From NCBI GenBank assembly GCA_020633435.1, contig JACKDP010000009.1:310001-374000 (forward strand): a stretch of 64,000 nucleotides of DNA. The letters are read 5' to 3'. This document shows, in pieces, positions 24,451 to 33,361 of this stretch. The notes beneath the pieces are model-generated. The model was not told where the DNA came from, searched no databases, and worked only from the letters and a program-made list of their open reading frames with translations. The position numbers were made by a program, and so were the translations under genes. Positions within the stretch are counted from its first letter, which is position 1. Each line of letters begins with the position of its first letter. Source of the stretch: Myxococcales bacterium. GTDB taxonomy: Bacteria; Myxococcota_A; Bradymonadia; UBA7976; UBA1532.

Positions 24451-27027
24451 ATGCGCAAGATCACCCTGCTTGGCCTCTTCGCAGGCCTGGCCCTCTTCGG
24501 CTGCAACAAGCCGAAGGACGGCGGCGCGACCGCCGAGACCGCCAAGACCGCCGAGACCGGCAAGACCGCCGACGGCGCCGCGACCACCGCCGACAGCAAG
24601 CTCGTGCCGGTCGGCACCAGCTACGCGAAGGGCGGCCCGGCGACGGCCCCCGTGACCATCGTCGAGTTCAGCGACTTCCAGTGTCCCTTCTGCTCCCGGG
24701 TCAACCCGACCATGAAGCAGGTCATGGACACCTACGGCGACAAGGTCCGCATCGTCTTCAAGCACAACCCCCTGCCCTTCCACCAGGACGCCCCCCTGGC
24801 CAGCCAGGCCGCCCTGGCCGCCGGCAAGCAGGGCAAGTTCTGGGAGATGCACGACAAGCTCTTCGAGAACCAGCGCGAGCTGAAGAAGGACAAGCTCGTC
24901 GAGTACGCCCAGGCCATCGGCCTGGACATGAAGGCCTTCGAGGCCGACCTCGAGAGCGACGCCATCAAGGCCATGGTCGAGGCCGACAAGGCCCTGGCCG
25001 CCAAGGTCGGCGCCCGCGGCACCCCCAACTTCATGATCAACGGCAAGCAGGTCTCCGGCGCCCGGCCCTTCGACTCCTTCAAGGAGGTCATCGACGCCGA
25101 GCTGAAGGCCGTCGAGGGGCTGAAGGACGTCAAGCCCGACGCCATCTACGCCGCCCGCGTCGAGAAGAACTTCGAGGCCCCCAAGGCCGCCCCGACCGCC
25201 GATGGCGGCGCCGCCGACACCAGCAAGGTCGTCTACAAGATCCCCGTCGGTGAGAAGACCTACGTGAAGGGCGGCAAGGAGCCCCTGGTCACCATCATCG
25301 AGTTCAGCGAGTTCCAGTGCCCCTTCTGCTCCCGCGTCCTGCCGACCACGAAGCAGATCCTGGACACCTATGGCGACAAGGTGGCCATCGCCTTCCGCCA
25401 CAACCCGCTGCCCTTCCACAAGGACGCCATGCCCGCCGCCGAGGCCTCCCTGGCCGCCGGCGCCCAGGGCAAGTTCTGGGAGATGCACGACAAGCTCTTC
25501 GAGAACCAGCGCGCCCTGTCCCGTGAGAACCTCGAGACCTACGCCAAGGACCTCGGGCTGGACGTCGAGAAGTTCAAGGCCGACCTCAACAGCGGCCGCT
25601 TCAAGGCCCAGATCGACGAGGACATGAAGGTCGGCGCCCAGTTCGGCGCGCGCGGCACCCCCAACTTCTTCATCAACGGCCGCCAGGTCACCGGCGCCCG
25701 CCCCTTCGATGCCTTCAAGACGGTCATCGACGAGGAGATCAAGAAGGCCGAGGCCGAGATCGCCAAGGGCACCCCCCGCAGCGGCATCTACGCCGCCCTG
25801 ACCGCGAAGGGCCTCGACAAGGCCGCCGCGCCCCCGACCCGCCGCCCGCCGGCCGATGACAACACCGTCTACAAGGTGCCCGTCGAGGCCAACGACGCCA
25901 TCAAGGGTCAGGCCGACGCCCTCGTGACCATCATCGAGTTCAGCGAGTTCCAGTGCCCCTTCTGCAACCGGGTCGGCCCGACCATCAAGCAGATCGAGGA
26001 GAAGTACGGCAAGGACGTGCGCATCGTCTTCAAGCACAACCCCCTGCCCTTCCACAAGGACGCCCCCTACGCCGGCCAGGCCGCCCTGGCCGCCGGCAAG
26101 CAGGGCAAGTTCTGGGAGATGCACGACAAGCTCTTCGCCAACCAGCGCGCCCTGGCCGTCGAGAACGTCGACGGCTACGCCAAGGAGATCGGCCTGGACA
26201 TGGGCAAGTTCAAGGCCGACGTGGAGAGCCAGGACATCAAGGACCAGATCAAGCGTGACCAGGATCTGGCCCGCAACATCGGCGCCGGTGGCACCCCGAA
26301 CTTCTTCATCAACGGCCGCAAGCTCGTGGGCGCCCAGCCCTTCGAGAGCTTCCAGAAGGTCATCGACGAGGAGCTGGCCAAGGCCAAGAAGCTCGTCGCC
26401 GCCGGCACCCCGGCCGCCAACGTGTACGCCGAGCTGACCAAGAACGGCGCCACGAAGCCCGCCGCGGCCCCCGCTGCGCGCCCGACCGAGGATGACACCA
26501 AGGTCTACGACGTGAAGGTGGCCGACAACGACCACATCAAGGGCAACAAGAACGCCGTCATCACCATCGTCGAGTTCAGCGACTTCCAGTGCCCCTTCTG
26601 CAGCCGCGTCAACCCGACGCTGAAGCAGGTCGAGGACACCTACGGCGACAAGGTCCGCGTGGTCTTCAAGCACAACCCGCTGAGCTTCCACCAGGACGCC
26701 CCCCTGGCCTCCGAGGCGGCCCTCGCCGCCGGCGCCCAGGGCAAGTTCTGGGAGATGCACGACATGCTCTTCAAGAACCAGCGCGCCCTGAAGCGGGAGA
26801 ACCTCGAGCAGTACGCCCAGGAGCTCGGCCTGAACATGGACAAGTTCAAGGCGGCGCTGGACGGCGGCACCTTCAAGGAGCAGGTCCAGGCGGACATCGC
26901 CCAGGCCCGCGCCCTCGGCGCCACCGGCACCCCCTCCTTCTTCATCAACGGCCGCAAGGTCCGGGGCGCCCAGCCCTTCGACCGCTTCAAGGCCGTCATT
27001 GACGAAGAGCTCGCCAAGAAGAAGTGA
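24451..27027 (+). CDS. lipoprotein with four tandem DsbA-like thioredoxin domains
   Basis: 858 residues. The lipobox LALFGC puts Cys18 at the membrane; an Ala/Thr/Lys linker follows, then four DsbA-family domains. Each has the active site C-P-F-C (first Cys at residues 78, 290, 502 and 714, exactly 212 apart), the motif VFKHNPL.FH or its variant, KFWEMHD and a cis-Pro loop GTPNF or GTPSF. All four sites look catalytic. The domains differ at many positions, so the copies are old. Single-domain relatives are oxidases or isomerases of periplasmic proteins, and this may serve the many Cys-rich secreted proteins here. GGAAGGA is 5 nt before ATG 24451. Confidence 0.93.
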   Translation: MRKITLLGLFAGLALFGCNKPKDGGATAETAKTAETGKTADGAATTADSKLVPVGTSYAKGGPATAPVTIVEFSDFQCPFCSRVNPTMKQVMDTYGDKVRIVFKHNPLPFHQDAPLASQAALAAGKQGKFWEMHDKLFENQRELKKDKLVEYAQAIGLDMKAFEADLESDAIKAMVEADKALAAKVGARGTPNFMINGKQVSGARPFDSFKEVIDAELKAVEGLKDVKPDAIYAARVEKNFEAPKAAPTADGGAADTSKVVYKIPVGEKTYVKGGKEPLVTIIEFSEFQCPFCSRVLPTTKQILDTYGDKVAIAFRHNPLPFHKDAMPAAEASLAAGAQGKFWEMHDKLFENQRALSRENLETYAKDLGLDVEKFKADLNSGRFKAQIDEDMKVGAQFGARGTPNFFINGRQVTGARPFDAFKTVIDEEIKKAEAEIAKGTPRSGIYAALTAKGLDKAAAPPTRRPPADDNTVYKVPVEANDAIKGQADALVTIIEFSEFQCPFCNRVGPTIKQIEEKYGKDVRIVFKHNPLPFHKDAPYAGQAALAAGKQGKFWEMHDKLFANQRALAVENVDGYAKEIGLDMGKFKADVESQDIKDQIKRDQDLARNIGAGGTPNFFINGRKLVGAQPFESFQKVIDEELAKAKKLVAAGTPAANVYAELTKNGATKPAAAPAARPTEDDTKVYDVKVADNDHIKGNKNAVITIVEFSDFQCPFCSRVNPTLKQVEDTYGDKVRVVFKHNPLSFHQDAPLASEAALAAGAQGKFWEMHDMLFKNQRALKRENLEQYAQELGLNMDKFKAALDGGTFKEQVQADIAQARALGATGTPSFFINGRKVRGAQPFDRFKAVIDEELAKKK

Positions 27028-27066
27028 GCCGGCGCCGGGCTCGCCCCGGCCGCCCGCTGGCGCCGC

Positions 27067-27597
27067 TCAGCCCTGGAGCGGCGCCCACTCCACCTCCCGG
27101 TACTTCCGCCCGCCCCCGCCCGCCGTGTAGAGCACGACGCGGTCGAGCTGCAAGCGTACGTCCTGCAAAGAGATTTCGTTCGCCCAGGCCAGCACCTCGG
27201 CGTGGTGCCGGGGCTGGTTCACGCGGCCGACGGTGACGTGTGGGCGCAGGGCCCGGTCCTCGGGCGGGCGCCCGGCGGCCGCGAGCGCGGTGGGGCGGAT
27301 CCGCTCGCCCAGGGTCACCGCCGCCGCGGCGTCCAGCGCCAGGGCGAGGGCCGACCACGCGCCCGGGCGCCCGAACGGCCGCAGCGCGATCCCGCGCGCC
27401 GACACGGGACCTCCCAGCGCCTCGCAGGCCGCCCACGCGGCCCGGGCCCGCTCAGCGCCCGCCGGACCCAGGAACGCCAGCGTCAGGTGCAGGTCGTCGG
27501 GGTGCTCCAGGCGGAGCCCCGGGGGCGGATCGACCAGGCGGCGGAACCAGTCCCCGGCTGGCACCGCGAGGCCGATGAACCACGTAGGCTCGCCCAC
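27067..27597 (-). CDS. thpR: RNA 2',3'-cyclic phosphodiesterase (ThpR/LigT)
   Basis: 176 residues, normal for the 2H phosphoesterase family, which opens 2',3'-cyclic phosphates on RNA. The two catalytic H-x-T/S motifs are visible as HLTLAFLG (about residue 37) and HVTVGR (about residue 120). GTG start at 27597, 3 nt after the stop of the upstream Cys-rich gene, so the two form an operon. Its stop faces that of the DsbA lipoprotein across 39 nt. Confidence 0.9.
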   Translation of the reverse strand: MGEPTWFIGLAVPAGDWFRRLVDPPPGLRLEHPDDLHLTLAFLGPAGAERARAAWAACEALGGPVSARGIALRPFGRPGAWSALALALDAAAAVTLGERIRPTALAAAGRPPEDRALRPHVTVGRVNQPRHHAEVLAWANEISLQDVRLQLDRVVLYTAGGGGRKYREVEWAPLQG

Positions 27598-27600
27598 GCG

Positions 27601-28596
27601 TCAGCCCTCAGCCGGGACGAGCACCTCGAACGCCCGCAGCGCCCGGAGCAGATCGGCGTCCACCTCGATGCCCCCCTCCGCCAGCTCGGCCAGCACCTCG
27701 GGCACGCGTCGGCCGTCAAAGGCCTCCAGGGCCTCCAGCAGATCGGCCGGCACCACCAGCGGATCGATGGCGCTGTAGGCCAGCACGCGGTCGCCCGGCA
27801 GGGTGCCATGCCAGTCCGCCCGGTTGCTGCGCAGGCGGACGGGCAGCGGCCCCGTCCGCTCGGCGGCGCGGTCGGCCACCGTCCGGGCCAGCGTCTGCAG
27901 GTGGCGCTGGCCGATCTGGCGCACCCGCGCCCAGCTCAGGGCCTCGAACTCCCGAGCGCAGGCCAGGAAGAAGTCCTCCTCGCGGCCGATCCACGGGCCC
28001 CAGTCGCAGTTGAAGAGGGCCTCGTCGGCGGCCTGCTCGTCGGTGGCACCGGCCGGGTAGCGCACCCGCCGGGCGACCCAGTAGCCCACGGCGCGCTCCA
28101 CCTCCGTCAGCATGCGCTGGGTGGCCTCCCAGAACCGCTCGCCCAGGGCGCCGTCCTCGTGGCGGCAGAACCAGGTGGCGCAGATGCCGTTGCGGTGCTT
28201 CCAGATGCCGCAGCGGCCATCGCTGAGGTGGTGGGGGCAGCGCAGCTCGTCGCTGCGCCCGAAGGACTGCTCCTCGATGACCTTCTCGTACGCCGCCTGG
28301 TCGGCGCCGACGACCTCGAGGCCGAGCGGGCTGAGCCCGTGGCCGCTGGCCAGGCGCCGCAGGACGGTGGCCCGCCCCTCCTCGGCCGCCGGATCCGTGT
28401 CGGCCAGGATGCGCCCGAGCATGAAGTTCGGGATGCGGGGGACATAGGTGCAGCACCGCGTGACCGGGTGGAAGGTGCCGCCGGGCGCGTCGGGCGCGCA
28501 CATCGCGCAGTCATGGCAGGTGGCGCGCTCTTCGCGCGGCAGCGGGGCGCCGGTGATGGCCACCAGCCAGTCTTCGTACGGCGAGGGCAGTCCCAT
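27601..28596 (-). CDS. Cys-rich hypothetical protein, possible metal-cluster binder
   Basis: 331 residues, no signal peptide or membrane helix. Eleven Cys, most in the first half: CHDCAMC (about residue 27), TRCCTYVPRIPNF, LRCPHH, GRCGIWKHRNGICATWFC. The spacing and flanking His suggest a zinc or iron-sulfur site in a cytoplasmic protein. I do not recognise a named family; YkgJ-like iron-sulfur/zinc proteins are one possibility. Coupled to ThpR, though a shared role is not evident. Confidence 0.65.
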   Translation of the reverse strand: MGLPSPYEDWLVAITGAPLPREERATCHDCAMCAPDAPGGTFHPVTRCCTYVPRIPNFMLGRILADTDPAAEEGRATVLRRLASGHGLSPLGLEVVGADQAAYEKVIEEQSFGRSDELRCPHHLSDGRCGIWKHRNGICATWFCRHEDGALGERFWEATQRMLTEVERAVGYWVARRVRYPAGATDEQAADEALFNCDWGPWIGREEDFFLACAREFEALSWARVRQIGQRHLQTLARTVADRAAERTGPLPVRLRSNRADWHGTLPGDRVLAYSAIDPLVVPADLLEALEAFDGRRVPEVLAELAEGGIEVDADLLRALRAFEVLVPAEG

Positions 28597-28598
28597 GG

Positions 28599-28627
28599 TT
28601 GTCCTGTGGCGGTTGCCGCCCTAGCCT
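28599..28627 (+). promoter_or_regulatory. sigma70-type promoter, outer-membrane barrel gene
   Basis: TTGTCC (28599-28604), 17-nt spacer, TAGCCT (28622-28627). It lies in the 74-nt gap between the divergent Cys-rich and barrel genes, with the predicted start about 35 nt before the coding start. Confidence 0.4.
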
Positions 28628-28670
28628 AGTCGGCAGGGCCCCTTGCCACCAGATCCGCCGGATGTCGCCC

Positions 28671-29831
28671 ATGCGAATCGCCGCGCTCCTGCTCCTCATG
28701 ACGGCGACGGCCACGGCCCAGGTCGCCGGGACCCGGCGGGTCCGCGTCGACTTCTACCAGGGCCCCATCGTGAGCTCCTCGCGGGTCATCGGCCTCGGGG
28801 GGGCCTACGTCGGCATCGCCGAGGGCGCCGACGGCCACCTCGTCAACCCCGCCGCCTTCGCCGTCCGGTACCCCTACACCGCCGACGACTGGTACGACTG
28901 GGACTTCGCGTTCTCCTGGCTCAACCTGGCGGGCGGCGAGATCGACCTGGATCAGTCCGGCCGCACGGGCGACTTCGAGAAGGCCCAGCTCCTCCAGGCC
29001 GGCGTCAACTTCAAGCTGGGCCGCCATGGGTTCGGCTTCCATCTGCTGTCGCAGAGCTTCGATCTGGCCCGCGAGGTGGACGGCGCCGACACCGCGGTCA
29101 CGTATGGCCAGACGCAGGGCGGGCTGGGCTACGCGTACGCCTTCCAGGACGGGCAGCTCATCGTCGGCGGCATCCTGGGGGGTGGGACGGCCGAGGTGCG
29201 GTTCACCGAGTCCAACGAGACCATCGCCAGCATCACGGGGGGTGGCAGCCAGGTGGGCGTCCTCTACGCCCCCTTCGACGCCTCCTGGCGCCTGGGCTCG
29301 TCGCTGCGCTCCGAGATCATCGGCAAGGAAGCGGAGGGCCGCGCGGAGGTGGTGGGCTCCCTGGTGCCGACCGAGGTGGTGGTGCCGTCCGAGCTGTCCA
29401 TCGGCGGCTCCTACCGCTGGGGCGAGCGCCCGTACAACCCCCGGCCCGGCTTCGGGGACCGGCCCCGGGCGCCGGCCTCGCCCCTGAGCCGGCGCTACAT
29501 CCTGGTGGCCGCGGACATGGTCCTGACCGGCAAGGTGGACGACGCCGTGAGCGCCCGCGCGTTCCTGGACGGCGACGGCCGCCGGGCCGGCGCGGATCCG
29601 GCGCTCAGCCTGCGCGGCGGCGTCGAGTCCGAAATCCTGCCGGATCTCGTGGCCTTGCGCTGCGGCACCTACTTCGAGCCCAGCCGGCTGCGGGCGGGCG
29701 CCGGCCGCTGGCACGCCACGGCCGGCGCCGATCTGCACGTCGACTGGGGCTGGGCCTGGAAGATCGCCGGCGTCTTCGACGGCGCGGATGGCTACCTCAA
29801 CTGGGGCCTCGGGGTCGGATTCTGGCATTGA
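28671..29831 (+). CDS. outer-membrane beta-barrel protein, FadL/PorV-like
   Basis: About 386 residues with a signal peptide (MRIAALLLLMTATATAQ). The mature N-terminus has the GLGGAYVGIAEGADGHLVNP motif typical of FadL/OmpP1/PorV-type barrels (the NPA hatch region), followed by alternating beta strands (FGFHLLSQSF, GLGYAYAF, LIVGGILGGG) and a C-terminal aromatic residue region ending GLGVGFWH. Likely an outer-membrane channel or assembly protein; substrate unknown. ATG 28662 (three residues earlier) is equally possible; neither has a strong ribosome site. Confidence 0.75.
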   Translation: MRIAALLLLMTATATAQVAGTRRVRVDFYQGPIVSSSRVIGLGGAYVGIAEGADGHLVNPAAFAVRYPYTADDWYDWDFAFSWLNLAGGEIDLDQSGRTGDFEKAQLLQAGVNFKLGRHGFGFHLLSQSFDLAREVDGADTAVTYGQTQGGLGYAYAFQDGQLIVGGILGGGTAEVRFTESNETIASITGGGSQVGVLYAPFDASWRLGSSLRSEIIGKEAEGRAEVVGSLVPTEVVVPSELSIGGSYRWGERPYNPRPGFGDRPRAPASPLSRRYILVAADMVLTGKVDDAVSARAFLDGDGRRAGADPALSLRGGVESEILPDLVALRCGTYFEPSRLRAGAGRWHATAGADLHVDWGWAWKIAGVFDGADGYLNWGLGVGFWH

Positions 29832-29904
29832 GGCGGCGCCGGAAACGCGCGAAGCTCGGTGGGTGCCGTTATACTGCGAGCACCGACCCCCCACGGAGTA
29901 CGCC

Positions 29905-30261
29905 ATGTCGTCCGAGACCTTCGAGCTGGATATCGACCGGGAGCTGGCCTGCTACGACGGGGAGTGGCTGTCCGTCGAGGACCTCTCCTCGCGCATCAAG
30001 GAGAAGGTGGCCGCCGGCGACTTCCGCGTGGCCCGCCTCTCCCTCGCCCTGCAGCGCCTCGAGGAGGCCCTGGAGAGCGTCAAGACCATCGAGCTGCGCA
30101 TCACCCCCGAGCTCTACGAGGCGTTCACCCGCATCGCGGACGCCGAGGAGCAGCCGGTGAGCATGACGCTGCGCCGCGCCCTCGTGCACTACCTGGCCTC
30201 CGAGGACGCCACGCGCCGGCTCTACAAGGCCCGCGCCGGCGGGGCGCGCCGGTCGGCCTGA
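29905..30261 (+). CDS. small ribbon-helix-helix-like protein
   Basis: 118 residues. The centre, TIELRITPELYEAFTRIADA with MTLRRALVHYLASE, looks like a ribbon-helix-helix (strand then two helices), so a DNA-binding regulator is possible. CGGAG at 29894-29898 supports ATG 29905, and a good -10 box (TATACT, 29870-29875) lies upstream. It ends 4 nt before the RND pump start, so it could regulate that operon; this is inference. Confidence 0.6.
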   Translation: MSSETFELDIDRELACYDGEWLSVEDLSSRIKEKVAAGDFRVARLSLALQRLEEALESVKTIELRITPELYEAFTRIADAEEQPVSMTLRRALVHYLASEDATRRLYKARAGGARRSA

Positions 30262-30265
30262 GCCC

Positions 30266-33200
30266 TTGATCCCCGCTCCCCCGTCGGGCGCCGGCGGCCT
30301 GCCCGGCCTCGCCGTCGCCCGGCCCGTCACCGTGCTCATGAGCCTGCTGGCGCTCCTCACGGTGGGGGGCATCGCCTGGCGCCTCATCCCCGTCCAGCTG
30401 CTGCCGAGCGGCTTCGACGCCCCCGTGATGTGGGTCGCCATCCCCACGCTGCCCGCCGCCCCCGCCGACAACGAGCGATCCGTCGCCGAGCCCGTCGAGG
30501 AGGCCCTGGCGACGATGCCGGACCTCGACGCCCTGCGCACCATCGTCCGCAGCGACCGCGTCGTCTTCCGGGTCGAGATGCGCAAGGACGCCGATCCCGA
30601 GGGCATGTACGCCCAGCTCCAGGACCGCCTCGACCGCGTGCGCCCCCGCCTGCCGGAGGGCACCCGCCTGGCGAGCATCTGGCGCCACGACCCCAACGAC
30701 GACCCCGTGATGATCCTCGGCGTCGTCTACCCCGAGAGCGCCCGCGACCCCCACCAGGACCTGCTGACGCACCTCGCGCGGCCGCTGGAGCGGCTGCCCG
30801 GCATCAGCGCCGTCGAGGTCGAGGGCCTGCGCCCCACGCAGGTCCGCATCGAGGTGGACGACGGGGCGGCGCGCAGCGCGGGCGTCGACAACGCCACCAT
30901 CGTCCGGAGCCTGCAGGATGATGGCTTCACGATGGCCCTCGGCGCCGTCGAGGAGGGGGGCCGCCGCGTCCTCGTCCGCGCGGTCTCCCGCTTCGACGAT
31001 CTCGAAGAGATCCGCGCAGTTCCCATCGCGGAGGGCACCACCCTCGGCGACGTCGCCACCGTCCGCTTCGGCACCGATCCCGAGCCCGAGATCCACCGCA
31101 TCGACGGCCACGCCGCCGCCACCCTGATGGTCTACAAGGAGGCGTCCGCCAACACCGCCGAGGCCACCGCCCGGGTGGCCGCGACGCTCGACGCCGCGCT
31201 CGCCCGCCCAGCCCTGGCCGGCTACCAGACGCAGACCTTCTTCGACCAGGGCCTCTACATCCGCCAGTCCATCGAGCAGCTCCGCGAGTCGGCGCTCATC
31301 GGCGGGGCGCTGGCCGTCGCCGTCCTCTTCCTGTTCCTGCGCGCCCTGGGCATGACGCTGCTGCTGACCCTCTGCATCCCCCTCTGCCTGCTGGCGACCG
31401 TCGTCGTCCTCTACTTCTCCGGCGACTCCCTGAACGTGCTCAGCATGATGGGCCTGATGCTCTCGGTGGGCATGGTGGTCGACAACGCCATCGTGGTGCT
31501 CGAGAACATCGACCGCCGCCGCCGCCTCGGCGAGGAGGCCACCGCCGCCGCCGTCCACGGGGCCCGGGAGGTCTCCCTGGCCATCACGCTCGCCACCCTG
31601 ACCACCCTCGTCGTCTTCCTGCCCATGATCCTGCTGGGCGACAACCCGGCGATGGGCTTCTACATGGGCAAGATCGGCTTCCCGGTCTGCTACGCCCTGC
31701 TGGCGAGCCTGGGGGTCGCACTGCTCTACATCCCGGCGGGCGCGCGGCGCCTGGCCCTCGGGGGCGAGCGGCGCCTGGGCCCCGTCCTGCGCGGCCTGCA
31801 GGACGCCTACGCCGGCGCCCTGGCCTGGGCGCTGCGCCACCGGACCCTGGCCGCCCTGGGCGTCATCGCCGTCATCGGCTCCACCGCCATCCCCTTCGGC
31901 CGCATCCGCCGGGTCGACCGGGTCGAGGGCGGCCTCGACGCCGTGCGCGTGCAGCTCTTCGGCCCCGCCAACGCCACCCTGGAGGAGCTGGACGCCACCG
32001 CCCGCGGCTTCGAGGAGCGCCTGCTGGCCCGCAAGGACGACCTCGACATCCGCGCCGTCCTCACCCACCGCGGCTGGTCCCGGCAGCACGTGATGATCCG
32101 CGTCTTCTTCACGGGCGTGGACGAGCGCCGCCGCCCCAAGGAGGAGGCCATCGCCGAGATCCGCACGCTGTTGCCGGAGCGGCCCGGCTACGAGGCCCGC
32201 ATCGGCTGGCGCGGCGGCGGGGCCGGCGAAGACGCGGGCATCCAGCTCGCCGTCACCGGGCCCGACACGGAGGTGGCCACCGAGCTGGCCCAGCAGATCG
32301 GCGCCGAGCTGGAGCGGGTGCCCGGCGTGGAGCAGGCGACCCTGGAGGACGCCGCCAGCGGCACCGAGCTGCGCTTCGTCGTGGCCCGGGACGCCGCCGA
32401 TCGGGCCGGCCTCGACCCGCTCACCATCGGCGGCACCATCGACTACAGCCTGCGCGGTCGGCGGCTGGCCGACTTCCAGACAGGCGAGCGGGAGCTGGAG
32501 GTGCGCGTGGAGCTGGCGCCCGAGGGCCGGGCCGACGCCGACCAGCTCGAGCAGCTCGCCGTCGCCCGCCCGGCCGCCCTCGGAGAGCCGGCGGACCGGG
32601 GCGGCCCCTCCCTGGCGCTCGTGACGACCCGCGCACAGGCCGCCGGCTACGGGCAGATCACCCGCCGCGACCGGCAGTCGCGCGTCACCGTGAACGTCAC
32701 CGGCGACGAGGCCGAGCTCTTCCCGCTGCTGCAAGGCTACGCCGCCCGAGTCCGCCTGCCCGCCGGCTACGACCTCTCGCTGGGCGAGCGCTTCCAGGAG
32801 CGCGACAAGAACGAGGAGTCCGGCCTCTTCGCCGTGGGCGTGGCCATCGTCCTCGTGTTCTTCCTCATGGGGGTGCTCTTCGAGAGCTTCATCCTGCCGT
32901 TCTCCATCATCCTGTCCATCCCCCTGGCCTTCGCCGGGGTCTTCTGGACGCTCTGGCTGACGGACACCCCCCTCGACATCATGGCCATCATCGGCTGCAT
33001 CATCCTGGTCGGGGTGGTGGTCAACAACGGCATCGTCCTCATCGACCAGGTGCAGCACCGCCGCCAGGCCGGCATGCGCCGCGACGAGGCGCTCGTCGAG
33101 GCCGCGCGGCAGCGCGTCCGCCCCATCCTCATGACCGCCCTGACCACCATCGGCGGCCTCATCCCCATGGCCCTGGGGAACGCCAGCATCCTGGGCCTGG

Positions 33201-33361
33201 AGTACAAGCCCCTCGGCCGCGTCGTCATCGGCGGGCTCATCGCCGGCACGGCGCTGACGCTCTTCGCCGTCCCTTTGCTGTACGCTCTGCTCGACGGGGT
33301 GAGCCACCTGCCCCACCGCGTCCGCCTGCTGACCCGTCGAGTGCTCGGAGGAACCGGGTGA
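30266..33361 (+). CDS. RND-family efflux pump inner-membrane subunit (AcrB-like)
   Basis: 1031 residues, standard size. The conserved helix-4 motif VGMVVDNAIVVLENIDRR carries the proton-relay Asp and the matching C-terminal motif VGVVVNNGIVLIDQVQHRR; the periplasmic loops have the usual porter repeats. It exports small molecules using the proton gradient. No membrane-fusion protein or TolC gene is adjacent, so partners must be elsewhere. TTG 30266 fits the family N-terminus (GLAVARPVTVLMSLLALLTV), but the exact start is uncertain. Its stop overlaps the GTG of the next gene (GTGA). Confidence 0.92.
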   Translation: MIPAPPSGAGGLPGLAVARPVTVLMSLLALLTVGGIAWRLIPVQLLPSGFDAPVMWVAIPTLPAAPADNERSVAEPVEEALATMPDLDALRTIVRSDRVVFRVEMRKDADPEGMYAQLQDRLDRVRPRLPEGTRLASIWRHDPNDDPVMILGVVYPESARDPHQDLLTHLARPLERLPGISAVEVEGLRPTQVRIEVDDGAARSAGVDNATIVRSLQDDGFTMALGAVEEGGRRVLVRAVSRFDDLEEIRAVPIAEGTTLGDVATVRFGTDPEPEIHRIDGHAAATLMVYKEASANTAEATARVAATLDAALARPALAGYQTQTFFDQGLYIRQSIEQLRESALIGGALAVAVLFLFLRALGMTLLLTLCIPLCLLATVVVLYFSGDSLNVLSMMGLMLSVGMVVDNAIVVLENIDRRRRLGEEATAAAVHGAREVSLAITLATLTTLVVFLPMILLGDNPAMGFYMGKIGFPVCYALLASLGVALLYIPAGARRLALGGERRLGPVLRGLQDAYAGALAWALRHRTLAALGVIAVIGSTAIPFGRIRRVDRVEGGLDAVRVQLFGPANATLEELDATARGFEERLLARKDDLDIRAVLTHRGWSRQHVMIRVFFTGVDERRRPKEEAIAEIRTLLPERPGYEARIGWRGGGAGEDAGIQLAVTGPDTEVATELAQQIGAELERVPGVEQATLEDAASGTELRFVVARDAADRAGLDPLTIGGTIDYSLRGRRLADFQTGERELEVRVELAPEGRADADQLEQLAVARPAALGEPADRGGPSLALVTTRAQAAGYGQITRRDRQSRVTVNVTGDEAELFPLLQGYAARVRLPAGYDLSLGERFQERDKNEESGLFAVGVAIVLVFFLMGVLFESFILPFSIILSIPLAFAGVFWTLWLTDTPLDIMAIIGCIILVGVVVNNGIVLIDQVQHRRQAGMRRDEALVEAARQRVRPILMTALTTIGGLIPMALGNASILGLEYKPLGRVVIGGLIAGTALTLFAVPLLYALLDGVSHLPHRVRLLTRRVLGGTG

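Noticed and set aside
24268..26760. Long minus-strand frame opposite the DsbA lipoprotein
   Set aside because: Shadow of the four-repeat gene; its apparent repeats (e.g. VVHLPELAL) mirror the sense repeats.
24451..27027. Assembly artefact producing four copies of one DsbA domain
   Set aside because: The copies differ at many positions and have distinct linkers, so they are real duplicates.
27028..27066. GC-rich hairpin between the DsbA and thpR stops as a terminator
   Set aside because: Stems can be drawn, but there is no T run and random GC-rich sequence folds similarly.
30125..33316. Very long open frame on the minus strand opposite the RND pump gene
   Set aside because: Antisense frames stay open because of high GC; translation is low complexity (H/D/V/G/A-rich) with no domains, while the plus strand encodes a clear RND pump.
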